Shown here in pieces: positions 9,301 through 17,063 of a DNA stretch of 64,000 nt. Position numbers and translations under genes: made by a program. Below the pieces are notes generated by a model that was not told the DNA's origin, searched no databases, and was given only the letters and a program-made list of their open reading frames with translations. The DNA is from Actinoplanes campanulatus. GTDB lineage: Bacteria; Actinomycetota; Actinomycetes; Mycobacteriales; Micromonosporaceae. Position 1 is the stretch's first letter; each line of letters begins with the position of its first letter. Location of the stretch: contig NZ_BMPW01000003.1 of NCBI RefSeq assembly GCF_014647795.1, forward strand, positions 62,001-126,000, written 5' to 3'.

Positions 9301-9905
9301 AGCATCACCGAATAGGGATGGCTGCCAGCAGAAACAGTGGTCGGCAACGGCGGTGGCACCCGATGGTCGCCGCCCAGTGACGGCACCAAGCAACAACAGC
9401 GAGTGGCCGACAACGCCGGCAGCCCTTCGATCGGGCGACCAGCGGCTGGCCACCAACGACGACAGCCGCCCCGCGAAGACAGCCGAACCCGGGACCGGCC
9501 GGCCCGTGACGATGACCGAGCGGCGAAGACGACCGACTCGCTCAGGACGACCAGCTTGTGAAGGCAGAGACCAGAAGTTAGGGATCGGGCAAAACCTATG
9601 AAGAGTGGGTAATTCGCAAACGGACGTCTGACACTGCGAGAGTACAAAAGGCCATTAAAGGTAGGAATCCTCAACCAAAGCGGGCCGAAGGGGCGGATCA
9701 AGCTATGAGAGGTGACCGCCAAGAGAGGGGCGCCGTGAGAGCGGATCGCTACGAAGTGGCGGGCTCTTCAGCAGGAGATCTTTCGGGGCCTGAGGAGCCA
9801 GCAGAGCAGGCATCGAGGGCCAAGTGACAGAGAAGCCACTAAATGGGGGTAATGGGGAGATGTCGCTGGAAAGTGCGCGGTTTACGGCGTACCGGGGAAA
9901 GGGGT

Positions 9906-10220
9906 TTAAAGCTCGAAAAGATCTCGCATCGCCTCGGCTAGGCGGGCCATGCTGGCGCCGGTCACCATGCCGATTCGTTCGGCGCCGGTGGAGGCTGGGA
10001 GGCGGCGCATGCGGTTGACGACGACGACGCCGGTGATCGGGTCCTGTTCGGTGAGGGCGACCGCGTACGGCGGAAGCTCGGTGACCCCCCGCTGCCGGAC
10101 GATCGGCGCGCAGAAGGGTGCCGCGTTGCCGCGCTCGTTGTAGCTGTCGCCGGAGAGGACGAGGACGCGGTAGCGCAGATCGGCGCGATCACCGATGGTC
10201 CAGATCTCTCCGCGCCTCAT
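9906..10220 (-). CDS. MazF/PemK-like toxin family protein, no visible antitoxin
   Basis: The 104-residue product opens with MRRGEIWTIGDRADLRYRVL followed by VLSGDSYNE, a pattern typical of the MazF/PemK/CcdB-fold ribonuclease family. Later GVVVVNRMRRLP and a C-terminal helix fit the same fold. MazF toxins cleave mRNA. No small antitoxin-like frame precedes or overlaps it: the upstream 108 bp lead back to the end of a GGDEF gene. I start at the ATG at 10220 because the family begins M-R-R-G-E-I-W; a longer frame from 10283 adds 21 poor residues. The active-site state cannot be judged without alignment, and it could be a domesticated or solitary member. Confidence 0.7.
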   Translation of the reverse strand: MRRGEIWTIGDRADLRYRVLVLSGDSYNERGNAAPFCAPIVRQRGVTELPPYAVALTEQDPITGVVVVNRMRRLPASTGAERIGMVTGASMARLAEAMRDLFEL

Positions 10221-10328
10221 GCCCGCGACAACCCGGATGTCGGCAGAGTCCGGATCGGCATGGCAGGAAGCGTACCGCCGCACCGATCTCCCCCGCGTTC
10301 GCCCCGCCCACGCATCGGAAACAATCGT

Positions 10329-11711
10329 TCAGGCCGCTCGCCGGGTGGCTTTCTGCTGGTACATGGCCTGGTCGGCGCGCCGGATCAGATCGTCGGCGCA
10401 GGTTCGGGCGTCGGAGTGGACGGCGCCGATGCTGGCGCTGACCCGGATCGACTCGCCGGCGACGACGATCGGCTCGGTCAGGGCCGCCCGGACCAGGGTG
10501 GTGAGCCGTTCGGCGTCCTCGCCGAGCAGGACGAACTCGTCGCCGCCGTAGCGGGCCGCGAACACGCCGAGGCCGCCGAGGCGGGCGCCGACCTCGGTGA
10601 GCAGCCGGTCTCCGGCCAGGTGGCCGAGCCGGTCGTTGACCTGTTTGAAGCCGTTGAGGTCGCAGAACAGCAGCACCACCGACGGGTGACCGGCCTCCTG
10701 TTCGCGGCGCAGCGCGGCGTCCAGGCGGTTCCACAGTTCGGCCCGGTTCGGCAGGCCGGTGAGCAGATCGTGGGTGGCCTGGTGGCGCAGCCGGCGTTCG
10801 GCCTGCTCGCGTTGCAGGCTGATCCGGGCGACCCGGACGCCGACCAGCGCGATGATCAGCAGGTTGCCGACGGTGAGCAGGGCGGCGTCGCCGGGCAGGC
10901 CGAGGATCTCGCGGACGCCGGAGACGGTGGGGATGACCGCGATCGCGCCGCCGAGGACGATGACCCGCCCGACGAAGAGGCGGGCGGGCGGCACCGGGCA
11001 GGGGTTGGCCAGGTCCGCCGCGCGGGGGTGCAGGGCGGCGAGGCCGACCAGCGCGTAGGCGACCACGAAGATCGTCTCGCGGAGGACGGTGGACTGGGCG
11101 GTGACGGTGCCGGTGGCGAGGATTCCGCCGACCGCGCCCGCCAGGTTGCCCAGGACGGACAGGATGAACAGGGCCAGCGGGGTGGAGAATCGCTCGCTGG
11201 TGCGCAGCACCCGGATCAGGGTGCCGAGGATGCCGGAGATCATCAGAACCGTGGCCAGCAGATTGGCCTGTTTGGCCAGCGGGACGCCGGCCCGGTCCAG
11301 GCTGGGTTCCAGCACGATGGTCCAGGTGAGGGCGGCGACGACCACGGCCACCACGCCGGCGTCGAGCAGGCCGCCGATGTCGGCGCGGCCACGGCGCAGC
11401 ACCAGGGCGACGGCGGCGGCCAGCATGTGCAGGTTGCTGACCAGGACGATCAGGTCCCCGACGGCGGCGTTCCGGCCGCTCAGCAGAATGACGTTGTCGA
11501 CCACCAGCCAGCAGAGGGCGAAGGCCATCAGCACGAACGGGCGCCGGTCGCCGGCCGGCACCCGGCCGACGAGGCGGATGATCGGGATCGCGGCGAGCAC
11601 CGAGATCGCCAGCAGGATCAGGTCGCGGCCACCCTCGGACACCACCGGCATCGCGGCCGTGAGCGCGGTCGCGGCGCCGATGTAGGCCACCATTCCGAGG
11701 TTCCGGGTCAC
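10329..11711 (-). CDS. Membrane GGDEF protein (diguanylate cyclase)
   Basis: The N-terminal two thirds is strongly hydrophobic with roughly eight predicted membrane segments. The C-terminal 170 residues form a GGDEF domain, starting at RLRHQATHDLLTGLPNRAELW, with LLFCDLNGFKQVNDRLGH and the catalytic loop ARYGGDEFVLL. It should make cyclic-di-GMP from two GTP. The inhibitory RxxD site normally five residues before GGDEF is absent (GLGV there), so product inhibition through that site is unlikely. The GTG start at 11711 has CAGGTGAC just upstream. It is divergent from gnd across 148 bp. No EAL domain is attached. Confidence 0.88.
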   Translation of the reverse strand: MTRNLGMVAYIGAATALTAAMPVVSEGGRDLILLAISVLAAIPIIRLVGRVPAGDRRPFVLMAFALCWLVVDNVILLSGRNAAVGDLIVLVSNLHMLAAAVALVLRRGRADIGGLLDAGVVAVVVAALTWTIVLEPSLDRAGVPLAKQANLLATVLMISGILGTLIRVLRTSERFSTPLALFILSVLGNLAGAVGGILATGTVTAQSTVLRETIFVVAYALVGLAALHPRAADLANPCPVPPARLFVGRVIVLGGAIAVIPTVSGVREILGLPGDAALLTVGNLLIIALVGVRVARISLQREQAERRLRHQATHDLLTGLPNRAELWNRLDAALRREQEAGHPSVVLLFCDLNGFKQVNDRLGHLAGDRLLTEVGARLGGLGVFAARYGGDEFVLLGEDAERLTTLVRAALTEPIVVAGESIRVSASIGAVHSDARTCADDLIRRADQAMYQQKATRRAA

Positions 11712-11859
11712 GTCACCTGCGATCGGTAGGCGCTCCGGGCACTTGAGGTAACCGCACCGGTGTTCACCACGTGGACGGGATCGAACCGCCGGGCTCCCGA
11801 ACCCGTAAGAATGACCGCGGGGCCCGTAATGGGCGGGTAATCAGGAAGGACGTAGCACG

Positions 11860-13299
11860 ATGTCGCAGAAGGCGCAGATCGGAGTCACCGGCCTGGCGGT
11901 GATGGGCCGGAACCTGGCCCGTAACTTCGCCCGGCACGGACACACCGTGGCGTTGCACAACCGGTCCTACGGCCGCACCAAGGAGCTCGTCGAGGAGTTC
12001 GGTCACGAGGGCAGTTTCCTGCCGGCCGAGACCGCCGAGCAGTTCGTGGCGAGCCTGGAGCGCCCGCGCCGTGTGGTCATCATGGTCAAGGCCGGCCCGG
12101 CCACCGACGCCGTGATCGACGAGTTCGCCCCGCTGCTGGAAGAGGGCGACATGCTGATCGACGCGGGCAACGCGCACTACGCGGACACCCGTCGCCGCGA
12201 GGCCGCGCTCAAGGCGAAGGGGCTGCACTTCGTGGGCGCCGGCGTCTCCGGTGGCGAGGAGGGCGCGCTGCACGGCCCGAGCATCATGCCGGGCGGCCCG
12301 AAGGAGTCGTACGACGCTCTCGGCCCGCTGCTGGAGGACATCGCCGCGAAGGTGGACGGCGAGCCCTGCTGCGTGCACGTCGGCCCGGACGGCGCCGGCC
12401 ACTTCGTGAAGATGGTGCACAACGGCATCGAGTACGCCGACATGCAGCTGATCGCGGAGGCGTACGACCTGCTGCGCCAGGTGGGCGGCCACTCCCCCGC
12501 CGAGATCGCCGGCATCTTCGAGAGCTGGAACGAGGGCCGGCTGGGCTCCTACCTGATCGAGATCACCGCCGAGGTGCTCAAGCAGGTCGACGCCGCCACC
12601 GGTAAGCCGTTCGTGGACGTCGTGCTGGACCGCGCCGAGCAGAAGGGCACCGGCCGCTGGACCGTGCAGGCCGCCCTGGACCTGGGCGTCCCGGTGTCCG
12701 GTATCGCCGAGTCGGTGTTCGCCCGCGCCATCTCCGGTGGCGTCCAGGAGCGTGAGGCGGCGGTGAGCGCGGGTCTGCCGGGCCCGTCGGCGTCGGCCGG
12801 TTCGCACGCCGGTGACCTGGTGGCGGACGTCGAGCAGGCGCTGTTCGCCTCCAAGATCGTGGCGTACGCGCAGGGCTTCCAGCAGATCCAGGCCGCCAGC
12901 AAGGAGTACGGCTGGGACATCGACCCGGGCGCCATGGCGAAGATCTGGCGGGCCGGCTGCATCATCCGCGCCAAGTTCCTGGACTTCATCAAGCAGGCGT
13001 ACGACAAGAACCCGGCGCTGCCGACCCTGCTCGTGGACCAGTACTTCCAGGACGCGGTGGCCGGCGCCCAGGACGCGTGGCGCCGGGTCGCGGTGACCGC
13101 CGCCCAGCAGGGCATCCCGGCGCCCGGCTTCTCCTCGGCGCTGGCCTACTACGACAGCCTGCGCGCCGAGCGCCTGCCGGCCGCCCTGATCCAGGGCCAG
13201 CGGGACTTCTTCGGCGCCCACACCTACCACCGGGTGGACAAGCCGGGCTCGTTCCACACGCTGTGGGCCGCGGAGGGCCGCCCCGAGGTCGACGCCTGA
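11860..13299 (+). CDS. gnd: 6-phosphogluconate dehydrogenase, decarboxylating
   Basis: The 479-residue enzyme converts 6-phosphogluconate to ribulose 5-phosphate with NADP+ in the oxidative pentose phosphate pathway. The N-terminal dinucleotide fold starts IGVTGLAVMGRNLARNFARHGHTV. The substrate-binding signature GAGVSGGEEGALHGPSIMPGG is present, as are HVGPDGAGHFVKMVHNGIEY and the C-terminal sugar-binding segment ending GSFHTLW. Its length matches the long, dimeric GndA type. AGGAAGGAC lies about ten bases before the ATG. A perfect hairpin follows the stop codon. Confidence 0.97.
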   Translation: MSQKAQIGVTGLAVMGRNLARNFARHGHTVALHNRSYGRTKELVEEFGHEGSFLPAETAEQFVASLERPRRVVIMVKAGPATDAVIDEFAPLLEEGDMLIDAGNAHYADTRRREAALKAKGLHFVGAGVSGGEEGALHGPSIMPGGPKESYDALGPLLEDIAAKVDGEPCCVHVGPDGAGHFVKMVHNGIEYADMQLIAEAYDLLRQVGGHSPAEIAGIFESWNEGRLGSYLIEITAEVLKQVDAATGKPFVDVVLDRAEQKGTGRWTVQAALDLGVPVSGIAESVFARAISGGVQEREAAVSAGLPGPSASAGSHAGDLVADVEQALFASKIVAYAQGFQQIQAASKEYGWDIDPGAMAKIWRAGCIIRAKFLDFIKQAYDKNPALPTLLVDQYFQDAVAGAQDAWRRVAVTAAQQGIPAPGFSSALAYYDSLRAERLPAALIQGQRDFFGAHTYHRVDKPGSFHTLWAAEGRPEVDA

Positions 13300-13310
13300 T
13301 CCCACTGTGC

Positions 13311-13340
13311 GAGCCCGGCCGACGCGGATCGGCCGGGCTC
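13311..13340 (+). terminator. Intrinsic-type hairpin after gnd
   Basis: A perfect 12-bp inverted repeat, GAGCCCGGCCGA and TCGGCCGGGCTC, surrounds a 6-base loop and starts 11 bp after the gnd stop. It is followed by GATTATCCTC rather than a clean T-run, as is common for GC-rich actinobacterial terminators. The next gene starts 17 bp later. Confidence 0.75.
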
Positions 13341-13357
13341 GATTATCCTCAGCGGAC

Positions 13358-14149
13358 ATGACTGTGCCCCCCGGCATCGACGTGACCGTGCCGAACGCCG
13401 CCCGCATGTACGACTACTACCTGGGCGGCAAGGACAACTTCGCCGTCGACCGCGCGGCCGCCGACGCGGTCCTGTCCGTGGCGCCGGAGATGCGCGACGC
13501 GGCCCGCTCCGGCCGTGAGCTGATCAAGCGCGTGGTGCGGCACATGATCATCGAGCGCGGGATCCGCCAGATCATCGACATCGGGTCGGGCCTGCCCACC
13601 AGGGAGAATGTGCATCAGATCGCCCAGGAGATCGACCCGTCGGTGCGGGTGGTCTACGTCGACCGGGACGAGGTGGTCTGCCGCCACGGTCAGGCCCTGC
13701 TCAGCTCGGCGAACACCACGATGGTCCAGGGTGACCTGCGTGATCCGGCGGCGATCCTGGCCGACCCGGGCCTGCGGAAGCTGATCGACCTCGACGAGCC
13801 GGCCGGCGTTCTGATGATGTTCCTGCTGCACCTGATCCCGGACGGCGACGGCCCGCACGCCCCGGTCGCCGCGATCCGGGAGGCTCTGGCCCCGGGCAGC
13901 GTGCTGGCGATCTCGCACGCCGCCTCGGACGCCCGGCCCGAGCACATGGCCAAGATCTCGGCGATCTACCAGCGGGCGAACTCGCCGTTCACGCCCCGGG
14001 ACCCGGAGACGATCCGGGCGTTCTTCGGGGACTGGCCGCTGGAGGAGCCCGGTCTGGTGCACCTGTGGCCGTTCGCCGAGCTGCCGGCCGGGGTGGACCC
14101 GGATCTGGCGGCGATGGGCTATGCCGCGGTCGCGGTCAGGCGCCGCTGA
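13358..14149 (+). CDS. DUF574-type SAM-dependent methyltransferase
   Basis: The protein has the hallmarks of the actinobacterial DUF574 (PF04672) family: IDVTVPNAARMYDYYLGGKDNFAVDR at the start, then IRQIIDIGSGLPTRENVHQIA as the SAM-binding motif, VVYVDRDEVVC, and ISHAASDARPE. Members often occur in many copies in actinomycetes, and no substrate is established. The ATG at 13358 is chosen because the family begins near this point. Its 3' end overlaps the convergent GGDEF gene by 31 bp. Confidence 0.85.
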   Translation: MTVPPGIDVTVPNAARMYDYYLGGKDNFAVDRAAADAVLSVAPEMRDAARSGRELIKRVVRHMIIERGIRQIIDIGSGLPTRENVHQIAQEIDPSVRVVYVDRDEVVCRHGQALLSSANTTMVQGDLRDPAAILADPGLRKLIDLDEPAGVLMMFLLHLIPDGDGPHAPVAAIREALAPGSVLAISHAASDARPEHMAKISAIYQRANSPFTPRDPETIRAFFGDWPLEEPGLVHLWPFAELPAGVDPDLAAMGYAAVAVRRR

Positions 14150-15570
14150 GCCTTCACCTCGTACATGGCGGCGTCGGCCCGCCCGATCAGGGCCTCCCGG
14201 TCGACGACGGCGCCGGCTCGGGCGACGGCGGTTCCGATCGAGACCCCGACGCGTACGGGCGTGCCGGCCACCTCGATCGGCGCCCGCAGCGACTCGGTGA
14301 TCCGGTCGGCGACCGTCGTGCCGCCGCCCGGGTACTCGCCGCGCAGCAGGATCAGGAACTCGTCGCCGCCGATCCGGCCGACCAGGTCCTGCTCGCGGAC
14401 CGCGGCGGTGAGCCGCCGGGCGACCTCCTGGAGCACGATGTCGCCGGCCTGATGGCCCATCCGGTCGTTGACCGGTTTGAACCCGTCGAGGTCGCAGAGC
14501 AGCAGGGTGACCTCGGCGAGCGGGCCGTCGCCGAGAGCGGAGATCTCCTCGTCGATCCGGTCGACGATATGCCGGCGGTTGTAGAGGCCGGTGAGCCCGT
14601 CGTGGTGGGCCTGGTAGGCGAGGGTGCGCGCGGCCCGGGCCCGCTGTGCGGAGAGCAGCCGCAACCGCAGCACCACCACCGGCACCACCAGCATCGTGGC
14701 GACCGGCAGCACCACGCTGGCCGGCCGGTCACCCTGCGCGGCCTGGACGGCGGCGATCATCGGGTTGGCGCAGAGGGCGGCGCCGAGCCAGCCGAGCGGC
14801 GGGTGTCCCACGGTGGCCGGGCCGGGCCCCGGCTGGGTGATGTGCGGGCCGGTCGGCAGCGCCGGACCGGCGGCCACGCACAGGTACGCCAGCATCATGA
14901 GCTGGGCGGTCCAGACGTGGCTGCCGTGCACGGTGAGCACCGCGACGAGTTCGGCGGCCATGGTGAGGATCCCGGCGGCCATCAGGAAGGCGACCGGGCC
15001 CCGTGCCTTCGGGGCGGTGACGCCGATCCGGATCAGGCAGCCGACCACCGCGGAGAGCAGCAGCAGGTCGGAGAGCAGCAGCGTCTTGCCGAGCAGGGTG
15101 GCGTCCGGGACGACGTTCGGGCGGATCAGCCATTCCCAGAGCGGCCCGGCGGCGCAGAGGCCGATCAGCGCGGCGTCGATGAGGCCGCCGGGGTCCTTGC
15201 GGCCGTGCCGGCGCAGCCCGATGCCCGTGCCGATCAGGAAGAGCAGGTGCGCGGAGGCGATCGAGAGGTCGGCGGCGGCGCCTTCGGCCCGGCCGAGGTG
15301 GTGGCCGGAGATCCAGTCCGGCCAGCGCAGTGTGGCGAGGCTCAGCAGGGCCATGCCGGTCGTGGCGATCAGCCACGGCAGGCGGTCGGTCAGGTGCCGG
15401 GCGGAGAGGGCGAGCAGGTAGACGATGACCGGGACGGTGGTGACCAGAGCGAAGACGACGGTCCGTGCGCCGGGGCCGGTCAGCGCGTAGGACGTGACCG
15501 CGGCCGCCGACAGTCCCACCACTCCGGCGTACACGGGCCAGGCGGGCGCCGTGGCACGCGGCCATCCCAT
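14119..15570 (-). CDS. Membrane GGDEF protein with intact I-site
   Basis: The 483-residue protein has an N-terminal block of about nine hydrophobic segments, then a GGDEF domain beginning RTLAYQAHHDGLTGLYNRRH with LLCDLDGFKPVNDRMGHQAGD and the active loop GRIGGDEFLIL. Unlike the copy at 10329-11711, it keeps the allosteric site (REQD exactly five residues before GGDEF), so product inhibition is expected. The ATG at 15570 has GAGGAGAGGAACC upstream. A longer open frame runs to 16707 but is only a shadow of the MFS gene. The 3' end overlaps the methyltransferase gene by 31 bp. Confidence 0.87.
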   Translation of the reverse strand: MGWPRATAPAWPVYAGVVGLSAAAVTSYALTGPGARTVVFALVTTVPVIVYLLALSARHLTDRLPWLIATTGMALLSLATLRWPDWISGHHLGRAEGAAADLSIASAHLLFLIGTGIGLRRHGRKDPGGLIDAALIGLCAAGPLWEWLIRPNVVPDATLLGKTLLLSDLLLLSAVVGCLIRIGVTAPKARGPVAFLMAAGILTMAAELVAVLTVHGSHVWTAQLMMLAYLCVAAGPALPTGPHITQPGPGPATVGHPPLGWLGAALCANPMIAAVQAAQGDRPASVVLPVATMLVVPVVVLRLRLLSAQRARAARTLAYQAHHDGLTGLYNRRHIVDRIDEEISALGDGPLAEVTLLLCDLDGFKPVNDRMGHQAGDIVLQEVARRLTAAVREQDLVGRIGGDEFLILLRGEYPGGGTTVADRITESLRAPIEVAGTPVRVGVSIGTAVARAGAVVDREALIGRADAAMYEVKAQRRLTATAA

Positions 15571-15624
15571 GGGGGTTCCTCTCCTCGGCCCGGCTGCTGT
15601 CGGACATTTGATCGACCGCGCCGC

Positions 15625-15649
15625 GCCCGGCCTGAGGGAAATGCCGGGC
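15625..15649 (-). terminator. Weak hairpin between MFS and GGDEF genes
   Basis: GCCCGGC and GCCGGGC form a 7-bp stem with an 11-base loop in the 92-bp gap after the MFS gene on the minus strand. There is no T-run. It may attenuate readthrough from the MFS gene into the GGDEF gene. Confidence 0.35.
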
Positions 15650-15662
15650 TTGAGGAAGCGGG

Positions 15663-17021
15663 TCAGGCGGGCGCCGCGGCCGGTTCGGTGGCCGGTGCGT
15701 CCTCGGCGACGCGGCGGCTCAGCGCCCGGTAGGGGCGGCTGGCCAGGGCCAGTGTCGTGGCGATCACGCCGATCAGGCCGGTGAGGATGAAGACCAGGGC
15801 CATCCCGCGGTCGGCGCCGGTGCCGAACCAGGAGCCGATGGCGTCCGCGCCGGCTCCGCCGTCGCTCATGAACGGGATGAACACGAACTGGGTGATCGGG
15901 GAGATCAGGAAGGCGGTCAGCGGGGACGCCGCCTGTTCGGCGCTCTGGGCGAGGCCGAAGACCCGGCCCTGCCGCTCGTAGGGGACGACCCGCTGGAGGA
16001 TGGTCTGCTCGGTGGCCTCCGCATACGGCATGAGCAGCATGTACACGTACATGCCGACGGCCATCGGGATGATCGACGCCCAGATCGGGAAGACCACGAT
16101 GATCACCCACAGGACCACGTTGAGCAGCAGCAGGAGCCGGACCGGGCGAGAACCCAGACCGGTACGGGACACGAGCAGCCCGCCGAGGATGAAGCCGGTG
16201 CTGATCACGCCCCACAGCAGGCCCCACGTCTGCACCGAGACGAGCGACAGCCCGTACGCGTCGGCGAGGGCCATGAACACGCCGCCCAGGAAGTTGTTGA
16301 ACGTGCTGAACAGGATGAGCGCGGTCAGACCCGGCACCCCGGCGATGATCCGGATCGTGCCGCGCAGGTCGACGCCGGGCCGGGCGGCCTCGCTGTGCTC
16401 CGGCTCCCGTTCCGGGATGCGCACGAACGTGAGGTGGACCAGCGACAGCGCGAGCACCGCCAGGGCCAGGACCAGCACCGAGAACATGCCGTCGAAGGCC
16501 ACCAGCACGCCGCTGATCACCGAGGTGACCAGGAAGCTGGTGCCGGAGACGGTGCCGACCAGGCCGTTGGCGCGGTCCCGCCGGTCGGCGTCGATCAGCA
16601 GCGTGACCAGGGTGGGCAGCGCGATGGTGCGGATGTTGCCGGCGATCACGCCGAACATCAGCAGCAGCACGAACGTCCAGAGCCGCACGTCGGCCGGGTC
16701 CGTCCACGCCTGTTCGGGCACGGACAAGTGGACCGCGAAGGCGGCGCCGTAGAACGCGAGGGAGGCCAGGGCCGAGCCCTGGAGCGCGGTCTTCTTGCGA
16801 TGACCGTCGACCAAGCTGCCGAACCAGACTCCGGTGAGCGCGGTCAGCACCAGGAAGATGCCGGAGATGACGCCGGTCGCGAAGACCGACCTCGTCTCGA
16901 GGTACACCCAGAAGGTGACGGCGAACCAGACGGTGAAGTTGATGACCGACACCAGCAGCGTGTTGAAGAGCAGCTGGTAGAAGGTCCGGACGTGCCCCGT
17001 GACGACGGTCATGGACTGCAC
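15663..17021 (-). CDS. Major facilitator superfamily exporter
   Basis: The 452-residue protein has the 12-segment pattern of an MFS permease with a central cytoplasmic loop near PEREPEHSEAARPGVDLRG. The loop between segments 2 and 3 shows GSLVDGHRKKTAL, the MFS motif A region. Overall it resembles the MFS_3/macrolide-efflux-like group of actinobacterial exporters. The substrate cannot be inferred. The start ATG at 17021 is followed closely by a second ATG (MQSM), and either could be used. Confidence 0.85.
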   Translation of the reverse strand: MQSMTVVTGHVRTFYQLLFNTLLVSVINFTVWFAVTFWVYLETRSVFATGVISGIFLVLTALTGVWFGSLVDGHRKKTALQGSALASLAFYGAAFAVHLSVPEQAWTDPADVRLWTFVLLLMFGVIAGNIRTIALPTLVTLLIDADRRDRANGLVGTVSGTSFLVTSVISGVLVAFDGMFSVLVLALAVLALSLVHLTFVRIPEREPEHSEAARPGVDLRGTIRIIAGVPGLTALILFSTFNNFLGGVFMALADAYGLSLVSVQTWGLLWGVISTGFILGGLLVSRTGLGSRPVRLLLLLNVVLWVIIVVFPIWASIIPMAVGMYVYMLLMPYAEATEQTILQRVVPYERQGRVFGLAQSAEQAASPLTAFLISPITQFVFIPFMSDGGAGADAIGSWFGTGADRGMALVFILTGLIGVIATTLALASRPYRALSRRVAEDAPATEPAAAPA

Positions 17022-17029
17022 GGTATTAC

Positions 17030-17051
17030 CTGGACCCCGATTGAGGTCCAG
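17030..17051 (-). terminator. Hairpin after the GGDEF-EAL gene
   Basis: CTGGACC and GGTCCAG form a perfect 7-bp stem with an 8-base loop, 13 bp beyond the stop of the GGDEF-EAL gene and just before the MFS start. It would terminate or attenuate transcription between these two minus-strand genes. Confidence 0.45.
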
Positions 17052-17063
17052 CCGGTTTTCCGC

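Larger units (their letters stand above)
6434..9905. other. 3.5-kb repeat-rich stretch without a convincing gene
   Basis: No open frame here looks like a protein. Several long frames stay open only because stop codons are rare in GC-rich repeats, and they translate to Pro/His-rich or Val/Pro/Ala low-complexity strings. Between about 6860 and 7700 the plus strand is strikingly C-rich and G-poor, while about 8150-8760 is purine-rich. Three tandem-repeat blocks lie inside (7501-7688, about 8531-8755, 9211-9300). The segment from about 8860 to 9150 is visibly less GC-rich than its surroundings. A short frame at 9735-9827 (30 codons, GTG after GAGAGGGG) could encode a peptide but has no support beyond that. 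Confidence 0.6.

Noticed and set aside
9824-10018. 64-codon plus-strand frame following the 30-codon peptide
   Set aside because: Most of it is antisense to the MazF-like gene and it shows no family features.
14119-16707. 862-codon frame suggesting an MFS-GGDEF fusion
   Set aside because: The N-terminal half is a shadow of the MFS gene in another frame; the GGDEF protein has its own ATG and ribosome-binding site at 15570.
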